A stretch of 52,547 bases of DNA from NCBI GenBank assembly GCA_016987375.1, contig PJRA01000011.1:512485-565031 (forward strand), in the 5' to 3' direction. This document shows, in pieces, positions 36,301 to 46,228 of the stretch. The position numbers and the translations under genes are program-made. The first letter of the stretch is position 1, and each line of letters starts with the position of its first letter. The notes beneath the pieces are model-generated. The model ran no database searches. It saw only the letters and a program-made list of their open reading frames with translations, and was not told the origin of the DNA. Origin of the DNA: Brachionus koreanus (taxonomy: Eukaryota > Rotifera > Eurotatoria > Ploima > Brachionidae).

Positions 36301-36865
36301 GGTCAAAGTCCTCCACATCTATTTTAACTTTCTGATCTATTAACTTTTTTAAAATTAACAAGCTGTTTGATTGATTACGACTAATTGACTCGTCCCAAAT
36401 GTCTATTTGTCCACACATTTGAGCAGCATAGTGAATTGGATATGCACCGTGAATATCAGCCGTCTCAGGATCAGTGTTTCTTTCGAGCAAAAAATCTAAT
36501 ATATCTTCATGGCCACAAACCACACTCCAATGAATGGCTGAATGCATTTCTCCATCGGATATGTTCACATCTGCTCCCATTTCAACTAAATACTGAACAA
36601 CTGTCAAATTTCCGCAGATCACTGCCAAGTGTAGACACGAATAACCGTCTTTATCTTGATGATTTATTTGAGCATTGTAAGAGAGCAACAGCTCTATACA
36701 TTTTGTTTCTATGTTCTCAGCGCAGTAAAGAAGCGCAGTCCGGTCATTTGAATCTTTGGCATCTACAGCAGCACCTTTGGAAAGCATTGTTTTTACGTCA
36801 TCTGGGTTGTTATTTTGACATGCCAGCATCAATGGTGTTATTTCAATAGTCGGTATCGATGTCAT
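30381..36865 (-). CDS. Large ankyrin-repeat protein, 10 exons
   Basis: Minus-strand exons that join in phase: 36865-36268, 36219-36145, 36068-35870, 35817-35684, 34088-33916, 33860-32600, 31245-31004, 30956-30801, 30730-30636, 30576-30381. They total 3129 nt (1042 aa plus stop). Most donors are GTAAG/GTAA-type. Exons 1-6 carry about eleven ankyrin repeats (ALHCAASRGHLECMKIL, AYHCAAAKGQLKCLKVL, TLLHLAAADNDLKLCKRL), capped by MTPYDIAVLKNAKEVAKYLKSIGG. The large exon 6 then codes a Lys/Asp/Asn-rich disordered region. A C-terminal part (LFDQQRLVLKSLYEIRRCR, SLKELEKLLEVIAVEISEEF) looks helical. The ATG follows TTTAG directly, so it may sit at a splice or trans-splice acceptor. I could not name the orthologue. 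The last three junctions are less certain; reading through at 30800 would stop at 30789. Confidence 0.85.
31555..31735 (+). pseudogene. LINE 3'-end fragment in an ankyrin-gene intron
   Basis: Reads TTKLIKELRNLSYEERLRKL then LNTLDKKE and, after a one-base shift, RGDLIDQFKF. This is the typical extreme C-terminus of jockey/CR1-like LINE ORF2 (ATKLV-x-x-LRNLSYEERL...LEYRRLRGDLIEVFK). A 5'-truncated, frameshifted relic on the strand opposite to the host gene. Confidence 0.75.
35031..35227. mobile_element. MITE-like inverted repeat in an ankyrin-gene intron
   Basis: The left end TAATGTTGAATTAGACGACC and the right end (read inverted: TAATGTTGAATACTGTCAGTG then ACGACCAAAC) pair with a small offset, as do the inner GTTGGCC/GGCCAAC. 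About 40-50 bp arms around an AT-rich core. Flanking TA could be a mariner-type TA duplication, but TA is common here. Confidence 0.55.
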
Positions 36866-38588
36866 CTAAAATAAATAATTAAAAATTTCTAAAATCAGGA
36901 TATAATTTCTAAAAAGGTTAAAAATATTTTTTTTACAGTAAAAATTTTTATTTTTTATTTATTTAAAACTGTATTGAAATTAAATATTTGAAGATTTTTA
37001 AAGGCAAATAATAATTTTAGTTGCTATGCAAATGATAAACACTGATAATCGATGAATTTATATTAAAAAAGAAAAATTATGAAGTAGTGTGACATTTATT
37101 TTTAAAATACTTCCATAATTCGATTTATTTGTGTTTTGTTTGTTATTATTTCTTCTTTTTTTTTTCGATTTCTTAATTTTGTAACTCTGGTAACAAACAC
37201 ATTATTAGCTAAGCTGGAATGAATTATAAGGAACCAAATAAGAGAAATATAGATTTTTTTGTTAACTATTTGTTACAGAAACAAGAGCTGACTGAACAAA
37301 GGAAGAAATTTTTTTTGTTCAGTCAGCTGAAAGAATTAAAAAGGAAACTTAAGAAAAAATATTAATCTTAAATGCTTCACATTTTATCCCAAAATTGATA
37401 TTTGGACTTTCACTGTTTTTTATTGCATACTCTTTTCAATTTTTTATGTAGAAACGGAAACAATTTTTATTTAAGAAAAATTTAAAAATTAATTTATTTT
37501 GGAATTTTTTTTTCTTTAAAAATGAAAAAATATATTAGAGAAAATTCTTAATAAAAATTAAAAATTTTACATTTAGAACATAGATTTTTTCAGCATTTTT
37601 CCTAATATACAAACTTTCCAGGCAGATATTAGCTTTATTGCCATAAAGTGATTACTCTTGATAAAAAATTTTTCATTTGACCGAAATAATTTAATTTGAA
37701 AATATTAATAGTGCAATAGAAATGAGAAATTTTGTTTAATTTAAATCAATAAAATAAGAAAAAAACTTGATTTACGGTAACCAAGATGAAACTAGCTAAA
37801 ATAATTGCGACTTTATGACTAGCAGATCGTGAGCCTCATTTATTTAAATTAAATTTTTTTCGTGCTAGGTCTTTATATCTATTCAATATTCTGTTTTAAA
37901 TATTATTGATTGTCTATTAAAGAAAAATTTCCTTTACGTTTCAGCTATTTAGCGAAACGAAATTTTTTAATAACCCATCAAATTTCATTAAAATGAAAAA
38001 AATCTAATTTAATTTAAATAGAATTAATTAAATAATACATGATTATTTATTTTATAAAGCTGGATTTTATTTAAAAGAAATTGATCGCGTTTCCACAATT
38101 AAAAAAAAAATTTAATTAATATTGGCATTCTTTTTTATTTAATGCACCTCAGTTTTTGCTAATAAAACGGATGTAGAATAAAATATGGCACAAAAGTAAA
38201 CAAATTAAAATCCGCGGACAAAATCCTAAAGAAATTTGAAACAAAAATTTGCGCTTATGTAAATCAATTTAAAAAATTTAATTTCAATCCTTGTTTTTCT
38301 TTAATTTTTTGACAAAAATTTGAAGCATTCAATAGTTTTTTTGGTAATTGAATTTTAAAATTTTACCTAATTTTTACCAAGAACTCTTAAGAAAAAAAAC
38401 AAATTATTAATACTTTTAGAAATAAAATCAAATTTTTTTTAGTAAAGATTTCCAATAATTAATGGCATATTTTTTAAATTAAAAAAATAATTACTAAGTT
38501 TAGTTAGGCTAACCAAATTTTGTGGATCATTTGGTCTAATCCTTAATTTATTAAAAATGAAAACAGTTGACCCTAGCTAATTTCTTAA
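36866..38588. other. Spacer upstream of the ankyrin gene
   Basis: AT-rich, no coding signal. It contains the promoter side of the ankyrin gene and a perfect short hairpin at 37286-37328. Confidence 0.4.
37286..37328. repeat. Perfect 15-bp hairpin
   Basis: Left arm AGCTGACTGAACAAA (37286-37300) and its exact inverse at 37314-37328 around a 13-base loop, about 420 bp upstream of the ankyrin start. Could be a small structured RNA, a protein-binding palindrome or a transposon footprint. Confidence 0.6.
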
Positions 38589-38816
38589 CACTCAAAACAC
38601 GGAGGTTTTTTTTTGGGACTTGATGTTTCATCTTTTCTCTGTCCTCAGTTAAATAAATATAATAATTTTAGAAAATTATTTTTTCAGTCTAAATTCTAAA
38701 ATCAAAAAATATCAAGATTTAATAATCTTTGTTACAAAATATCATAATTTAATGGAATAAAAGGTAAAAAGAAAAGGTAACCCAAGGGACGGAAAAATTT
38801 TCACGGGTTTTGAGTG
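38589..38816. mobile_element. TTAA-flanked MITE (CACTCAAA family, copy 1)
   Basis: 228 bp between two TTAA sites. Ends CACTCAAAACACGG and, inverted, CACTCAAAACCCGTGAAA. No coding capacity. A TTAA duplication and C-starting ends suggest the piggyBac superfamily, though the ends differ from the CACTAGAA group. Confidence 0.8.
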
Positions 38817-38866
38817 TTAAGCTATTTGGTGCATACAAATACAAAGCATGTTATTAGCTTTTTTAA

Positions 38867-38998
38867 CACTCAAATGACCGTCGGTGTCATTTTAACATTT
38901 TTTCAAAAATTCAATTCAATTTAATTAACTATCAACCATATATACCATATATACATAATGTAAAAATTTTTTGACAAAATTAGCCGGTCCTTTGAGTG
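38867..38998. mobile_element. TTAA-flanked MITE (CACTCAAA family, copy 2), inserted in a LINE relic
   Basis: 132 bp between TTAA sites. Ends CACTCAAATGACCG and, inverted, CACTCAAAGGACCGGC. On its right it interrupts the LINE relic just after the DQIDNCV reading, so it landed in an existing LINE. Confidence 0.82.
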
Positions 38999-39500
38999 TT
39001 AACGCAGTTGTCGATTTGATCTTTCCATTTGAGTTTGTTATTCACCATTACACCAAGATCGCGCTCAGTATTAGTTTCAGCTAATTCAATTCTGAAATTA
39101 TCTGAATTTAACATTGAGATTTTTTGCCTAACAATCTTTGAGTTGCCAATATACATTACTTTACACTGTAAACTGGTGTAACATTTGCTCTTTTCCAACA
39201 CGCTGGTATCATACTAGACTCGTATGATAATTTAAACAATAAAGATAGTGGTTCACATAATACATCACTGCACTCTCTAAGTACATATTTGTTTTTGTCT
39301 AGCTCATCAAGCCTCTTTTTTAAAGCAGCTGGACTGGAGGCCAAATTTGGATTCAATATGCAATCTACTGGAACTCTCAAGGGAAACTCTGGTTCACTAT
39401 TTATCAAATCATTTGCTTTAAATGAACTGAAAAAATGATCATTTAGACATTTTGCGATATCAAATTCGATAAAAAAATTGTGGCGACTGTGTTTGAACAT
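38999..39500 (-). pseudogene. Internally deleted LINE ORF2 relic (jockey/CR1-like)
   Basis: Minus strand first reads DIAKCLNDHFFSSF, LDELDKNKYVLRECSDVLCE, PLSLLFKLSYESSMIPACWK and RANVTPVY, the region just before and at the start of reverse transcriptase. It then jumps to SLQCKVMYIGNSK and ETNTERDLGVMVNNKLKWKDQ, which normally follow the RT palm. The whole catalytic core, including FADD, is deleted. The 3' end is cut by the MITE at 38867-38998. Confidence 0.85.
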
Positions 39501-40994
39501 CTTTTTTGATTGTCACGACAATACATACCATTAAAGAATTATTAAAAATATTATTAAAGTTTAATTTTTAATTATTTAATCTGCCAATTACTGCAATATT
39601 TCATGCAAAATATTTTTTTATGATTAAACATATTTAATATTTTTGTAGATTATTTATGATGAAAATTTTTCAATGAGTTAAATTGCTATTTTTGCTATTT
39701 TTTTGTATTTTTTAATGTTCGTGAATATAACATCATAAAATTAAAATATCCAGCTTATTGCAATTCTTTATCTATTTTCAATCAGGAAATTATTTTTAGC
39801 AATTTTTTTTGCTTAAATTTAAAAAAATTAAAAAAAGTGGTCCCAACATTTTATTCAGAATTTACTCTAGTTTCAGAATCTGTAAAAAAAAAGGCGTTTG
39901 GGGGGTTCACCTCGGACTAGATCCAAAATAAATGGAAAAAGTCTATGTTTTTACCATCTTTTGTCAAAAATCATGGTAAATTGTTGTAAAAAAATAGAAA
40001 ATAAATCTTTAAGGAGGTGGGGTCCAAAAATTTTTTTTTTGACCACACCTAAAAAAATGGATTTTCTAGGTTTTCAACTATGCAGATTAATTTTTTAAAG
40101 TCAGTTTATGCAAATTCAGATAGTGCGGTAGTTTTGCTACGCGCGAACCTTAAATACTAAAATTTATTTTATGTTTAGTGAGAAATTTGCTAGTCTGAAG
40201 TGGCTCTAGATCTTTTAAGAAATCTATTTTTTTTAAATTTTACTAAATGATTAATGCAAAATTTTTGATTAAACCAAGAAATTATTTCTATTATCGTATT
40301 AAATCAAAAAAACTCTATTAGTTTGATTAATTAAAGTCTGTCCCAGTCCCTGATTTTTTGGACTGAGGCTTACTAGACACTGGCCACGGTGGAGACTGAT
40401 TATTTGGACTAGGTCTAGTACCTCTTTTTGTGACTGACAGTCAACACTATTAGAAATAAAAATTCCAAGCTATAATGTCACAGCATGCTTAATTTTCAGA
40501 TACTGAGTAAACTTAAATATTTAAAAAAAAATATTTTTTATGGAATGAATTATTTAAATAATTAATTTTTAAAAATAAAAAAATTTATTCTTCAAAAAAG
40601 ATGCTTTTGACCAAGCTAAATTTTAAAATTTTTTAAATTTTCAACTTTATGCATAAGATAATTTATATGTAAGCATAAAATAAAAAATCAACTTTTATTT
40701 TTTCAATTCGATAAATGTCACAGTGAGATTTTATTCTCTTTAAGACAAAAATTTGAAATTTATATTAAACTAGGCAAAAATTCATAAAATATTTCAACTT
40801 AACAAAAAAATAATACTCTACATATTTTGAAATTTGTTTCTTAATCAAAATTGAGTAACTAGCGCAAATATCTTTGAATAAATTTTAAACAAGTCTTTTC
40901 TAATAACCACTATGTAGGTTAATCCGAGTATTAAATAAGATTCATATTTATCTTTTCTTTATTTTTCATTTATTTCGATTAACTAATTTTTGAA
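39501..40994. other. Spacer upstream of ADAR
   Basis: AT-rich and without a gene. A GC-richer patch at 40331-40450 has short inverted pieces (CAGTCC...GGACTG, and end-like GTCTGTCCCAGTC / GACTGACAGTC), possibly a small decayed MITE. The 5' part of the ADAR transcript probably begins in the last few hundred bases. Confidence 0.4.
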
Positions 40995-43900
40995 ATGTTT
41001 TATCATAAGAATCCGATTCCAAGAGCAATAGCCGTCCAGGACCGATGCTTCAAAAGAAAAATATCCAGAATGTCGATTGATTCCAACGTAGCAACCAAGC
41101 GTGCCCTCGACTCCGACTCGGAGTCGAGTCAAGACTTGAACAAGCGTTTCAAATTTTCCTCAAAATCTATCTCTCTTTCTCAAAATTACAAAAATTCAAT
41201 TCAATATATACATGAAATAACTAGAATTCAGCCTATTAAATTTGAATTAATCAGTCAGGAGGGCCAGGCACATAAACCAACATTTAAATTTTGTCTTAGT
41301 ATTCAAATTTTGGGCAATGAAGTTTCATTTAATTCAATCGGCCCGTCGAAAAAAGTAGCCAAACTGATAGCTTCACTCAAAGCGATTTCTTTCTTAATAA
41401 AATTACCAGATTTTTTTGTTACTGAAGAGATTAACTACTTAAAATGCTTGATTGACTTAGATCTTCAGAATCACAAATTAGACCCATGCTTGCTTGATGA
41501 AAATGTGTTATCGCCTTTGCCGGCTGAGGAGTCAGAATCAGCTTTAGTTATTGACATACCCGAGTCCCAATCTGATGAAATTTCAAGTCAAGAATTCGAT
41601 CTAAAAACCAAAGAGATAATTGCTACCAAAAACCCTCTTACCATTTTAAATCATTTGTTACCAAAGAAGCCATTCACCGACAATCTAATTGAAGAGTCTG
41701 GTCAATCGCATTCAAAAAGTTTCAAAGTTGAAATTAGATTAAACAAGCAAAAGCTATTGGAAAGTAATACACAATTGAAATGTGATTTTTCAAGTTTAAC
41801 TCGAAATAATGACCAAAACTTGTCACTGTTCAAAGATATTGGCGACGAATTAATATTTTATGGAATCGGAAGTACAAAAAAAATAGCCAAATCAAGAGCA
41901 GCCCAGTGTTTACTAGAAATTTTATTCAATATTAAAACATCGACTCCTGGTAAATTTAATTTATTCTTGACTTAATTTTAAAAAAATATAATATTTATTG
42001 AAAAACATTTTTTTAAACAAGAAAAAAAAATAATTGATATTATAGGTGACTTTTTTTTAAAAGAAAATAAACATTTTTAGTACTAAATAATTCAGAATTT
42101 ATGGCACTGTGAATTTTTGGAACAAAAATCAAAAATTTTAAATTAAAATAAATTTTTTTTTAGGGTTTTAAAAATGTTCTGCAGCTGATACATTTTGCAG
42201 AACATTTTTAAGATCCTTAGAAAAAAATTTATTTTAATTTAAAATTTTTGATTTTTGTTTTCACAGTGCACAAGTCTGTAACTAAATTTGTAGAACATTT
42301 TCTTGGATTTTGATTATTAAAACAAGCCTAAAAGACGGATCTGAATTAAAAAAATAACAAAAAAATTTTAATATTTTTTACAAATATGGATTTGAATTGA
42401 ATTATTAAAAATAAAATCCGAAAAAATGTATCTGTATTTTAGGCCGCAAATCGAGCAATTCATTTTCATATTTAAGTGACAACCAGAAAAAAAAAATTAA
42501 TTTTTTTACTCACCATTAATTGCATTATCTCTTTAGAACTAATAGAGTTAATTCGTTTAGAATACAGAATCTTGTTTTTGCAATGTGAAATTTTTTTCTA
42601 ATTATGAAAAAATGGTTCTGCAAACAGTGCACTAATAATAATAATAATAAGCAATCGCAGGATATCTTCGGTAAAAAAAGGAAAAAAGTAAAAAAATTTT
42701 TTTTCTCATCTTATCTTTCAGTTGTTAAATTTAATTAAAAGTATCCTCATGCCTCATCGGTGGCTAACTTGCAGCATCAGGTCAGTATCCCAATCCTAGC
42801 AACCACTATTGTTAAAATTTGTACAAACGAATTCTAAACTCTGCAGAAAATGTTTTAATAATTGTAAATTTTATCTAATGTTTTTTTTTATGATATCCAT
42901 TTTAAAGAAAAACGAAGACATTTTGCAGAGTTTAGAATTCGTTTCTATAAATTTGAACAATACTGTATTGTTTGCAGAACCATTTTTTCATAAATAGAAA
43001 AAAAAATTTATCTTTTCTACTGTTTGTACTGTAATTTTCGTACGAGAATTTTACATTGCCTTTGTTTTGGTGTTTCAATATTTGAGAAATAAATATTTGT
43101 TTTAAATTGGTCAAGAGTTTTGTGGAATTTGGTACAAATAAAAAAATGGAACAAAAAAATTAATACTAAAAAGGCTTAAAATTTTTTTTTCGAGTTTTTA
43201 CTAATTCTCTAAACGCAACATAGAGCAATATTCAAAATTTCATCAATAATTAAAGTATGCTAATTATGTCCCAATTCTCAGAAAAATGCATTACAGCCAA
43301 ATTTGACCAAATTTAAATAATGCTAAATTTGCCTTGTTTTACCAGAATGTTCTAAATAGTGCAACAATGAATATTGCTCCATGCTGCATTTAAAGAATTT
43401 TCTTTTTATTTATGAAAATTTATTCAAATTTTGTTTATTTTGTACATTTTTTTCTGTCCTTTCAAGCTTAATTTTAAAAAACCTTGGTCAAGAAAATAAA
43501 AAAAAATAATTTTGATCAAATTTCTTTTTTCAAAAGTTTGCGATTCAATAAAATTTAATTTCGTATTTAAAATACTTAAATTAAATTTGAAAAATTAAAT
43601 TTTATCAAAATTATTCAAAAAATTGAATTTTTTATTAACAAAAAAAAATAAAAAAATCCTGTCAATTTTTTTTCCTTTTGATTTTTTTAATTTATGCCAG
43701 TTTTCTGTAATTTATGCTTTAATTTTGAAAAACCAAAAATATTTTTAAATTTATTTTACAAATTTTTTTGCAATTCAAAATTATAATGATTTTCTCGGAA
43801 TATCTTCTAATCAGGAAACAATTTTGAAAATTTACTTTTTCAAAAAAAAAATGTTTTTTTGATTTGTTTATTTGTCTATTTTTTTAGCTATAAAATTGTG

Positions 43901-46007
43901 TTAAAATTTTGATTAAAATTTGTTTACAATGTTTTAATTTTATTTCATTTAATTTAATTCAATAAACGCTAAGCGGTCATGTTTAAGCATCATATACTTG
44001 GTTATCAAACTTATTTTTAGATATTAACATTAATCTTTAATTAACATTAAATAATTTAATTATAATAGGCTTTGCATGCTATTTAAAAATTTTCTTCAAT
44101 CCATTGATAATAATAATAATAATAATATAAGTTACAACAAGCTAGCAAGCTAGACTTGCGAAGATAGGAATCAGTAGATCCCATCTATGGTAACTGTAGT
44201 ATAAACACTATGATTTGAGCAAGGTCACTTCCTCAAATCTACCTTCATCACATTGAAGATTGTTTTTTATTATTGATTATATGGATGTTTCAATTCAAAT
44301 TGATTATTTTTTGTGCATTTAATGAAATAAAGTGAAAATATTTTTTTCACCCCAATATTTTTGAAATAGATAACTTAAAAAAAAGCTTTGCAAAAAATGA
44401 GCTAATTTATTAAAACAATTTAAAATTGATATTTTTGAAAACTATTTATTTTTAAAATTTATAATTCTTTTATCTTGTTTTTTTTTTAATTTTTGCAAAG
44501 CAAAATGAAAAAGAGAAAAATACTTCTTTTAACTTTTTTGAATCTAACTATATCAAACTTTTTGAAAATATTAAAAATAAATAAAAAATATATTTACTTG
44601 GTGTGGATTAATGTTTTTTAATTACTCTCAAATTTTATAAGAAAGTAAAAGTAAATTTTTTTAAAGAAAGTGAACCCGCAATATTCGATTTAGAAAATGA
44701 AAAAACAGGAAGCATTTTTAAAGAATTTGCAGACAGCATTAGTGAACTAATTAACAAAAAATATAAAGAGTTAATAGGCCAGCTGAGCGAAGAAAATGAA
44801 TTTAATCCAAACAAATTTTTAAATGTTTATTCAGGAATTGTTCAATCAAATGGCATTAACATTAAAAGTGCAAAATTAATTTGTCTTACCACTGGAACTA
44901 AATGCATCGCCGGCGACTACATGAGTCTTGTTGGCACTTCTCTGAATGACTCTCATGCAGAAATACTTGCTGTGCGTGTCCTGAGAAAATACTTGTTTAT
45001 TAAATTAGAACAATTTATTAAAAATAACTTTGTATCGGATATTTTTGAGGTCCAAAATGAAAAAACTTTGTACAGATTAAAAGATAATGTAAATTTTCAT
45101 TTATTTGTATCATCAGCACCTTGTGGTGATTCCAGAATATTTTCAATTAGTGACAATTTAACTAGCGAGTCTTTGGACACCCATCCGAACCGAAAAGTTC
45201 GAGGAATTCTAAGAACCAAGATTGAATCCGGAATGGGAACTATTCCAGTTCGATCTTCCGATCAAATTCAAACTTGGGATGGCATAATGCTGGGTGAAAG
45301 ACTCAAAGTGATGTCTTGTTCGGATAAACTATGCAAATACAATGTTCTAGGAGTACAAGGTGCTCTGCTTAGTCAATTTATTGAACCAATTTATTTAAAT
45401 AGCATCATTATTGGAGCTTTTTACAACAAAAATCATTTGAGTAGAGCACTGTTTTCTCGAATAGCTGAGGTAATTTTAAATCTTGAACGGAATTAAATAA
45501 AATCATATGAATTTTAAATTTAAAAGTTTTCAAAATATTTGTTTATTTGTTCTTAAATTATTTTTTTTATTTTTTAAGTGTGAAGAAGACTTACCTTCAT
45601 CTTACAAAGTTAACAAACCAATTCTTAGTTCAATTACAAATAGTCTTCAAAGACAAATTTGCAAGCCATCTGCTAAATCATTGATTTGCTCAGATATTCT
45701 AAAGCAGATAGAAATTATTAATTGTAAAATTGGCAAAAAAAATGATGGTTCTCATTCAGAAGTGTGTCAATATGAAATGTTTAAAATTTGGATGTCAATC
45801 ATTAATTTGCTTAAAGAAAAAAATATCAATCTAATAGCTGTCGATCGAATTGATCAATTTACTTATTATCAAGCTAAGCAAATGTCTGTGGACTATCAGA
45901 AAGCAAAGTTTAGTGTTTATAAATGCTTCAAAGAAAAAAAGTTTGGCACATGGTTAACAGCTCCTTTGGAGCAAAATCATTTTTTAATTTCTTCTAATCC
46001 TCAATGA
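40995..46007 (+). CDS. ADAR: ADAR, double-stranded-RNA adenosine deaminase (ADAR2-like layout)
   Basis: Three exons in phase give 728 aa: 40995-41949, 44667-45469, 45579-46007; introns 2717 and 109 bp. It deaminates adenosine to inosine in dsRNA. Exon 1 holds two dsRNA-binding domains (about 67-135 and 212-316). Both have the Lys-rich KKxAK helix ([21 protein letters not shown]), and the second carries a roughly 20-residue insert. The deaminase domain has NDSHAE (His415, catalytic Glu417), [10 protein letters not shown] (Cys471) and MSCSDK (Cys536), so all zinc ligands and the catalytic Glu are present. [21 protein letters not shown]-like [10 protein letters not shown] and the C-terminal YQKAK...FGTWL blocks follow. 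At 45233 the loop reads ESGMGT where human ADAR2 has ESGEGT. The start could also be the Met at 41070. No Z-DNA-binding domain is seen. Confidence 0.95.
42104..42269. mobile_element. Inverted-repeat MITE in the ADAR intron (GCACTGTG ends)
   Basis: GCACTGTGAATTTTTGGAAC pairs with the inverted right end (GCACTGTGAAAACAAAAATC). The pairing runs inward about 75 bp per arm to an ATGTTCTGCAG...TGCAGAACAT centre. No target duplication is visible. It would fold into a long hairpin in the ADAR pre-mRNA. Confidence 0.82.
42579..43060. mobile_element. Palindromic MITE, GGCAATG family copy 3, in the ADAR intron; carries an insertion
   Basis: Left end TGCAATGTGAAATTTTTTTC (first G changed to T), right end (inverted) GGCAATGTAAAATTCTCG. 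The arms share GGTTCTGCAAACAGT...ACAAACGAATTCTAAACTCTG with copy 2 in KIF23. The imperfect flanks CTTGTTTTT and TTTGTTTTG may be a decayed 9-bp duplication. The left arm is interrupted by about 180 bp of unrelated sequence (42626-42808) that begins with a (TAA)n run. Confidence 0.8.
42626..42808 (-). mobile_element. Candidate SINE-like insertion with (TTA)n tail
   Basis: Unrelated to the flanking MITE arm. Read on the minus strand it runs from a GC-richer head (GGTTGCTAGGATTGGGATAC...) to a (TTA)n tail, the general plan of a SINE. I see no certain tRNA A/B boxes. Confidence 0.3.
44107..44262 (-). repeat. (TAA)n microsatellite next to a GC-richer, possibly SINE-like sequence
   Basis: A (TAA)7-type run at 44107-44127 is followed by about 130 bp of more balanced sequence (GCTAGCAAGCTAGACTTGCG...). 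On the minus strand this again gives a balanced head and a (TTA)n tail. It lies in the ADAR intron. It is not clearly similar in sequence to the 42626-42808 insertion. Confidence 0.35.
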
Positions 46008-46224
46008 TTATTGTCTATATTTGTTTTGATTTTAATTGATTGTTTAATTAAACTAAATTCCAAAAAAAACAAAAACCTGTTTATCTTTTTGTTAGCTTTT
46101 TATAATAAATTTAAAGTTAAATAAAATTTCAATTCGATCTAGGATCGATTTTCCTTTGATGATTTGAATGTTTTAAGTTATGCTCTAAGTGAATCTTATG
46201 AACCTTTTTTAACTAGATTTATTT
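46008..46224. other. 3' flank of ADAR
   Basis: AT-rich 3' flank with AATAAA-like signals (TTAAATAAAA near 46118); no gene. Confidence 0.4.
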
Positions 46225-46228
46225 TTAA

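Noticed and set aside
36385..36849. Plus-strand 154-codon frame
   Set aside because: Antisense of the ankyrin repeats; the minus-strand repeats are unmistakable.
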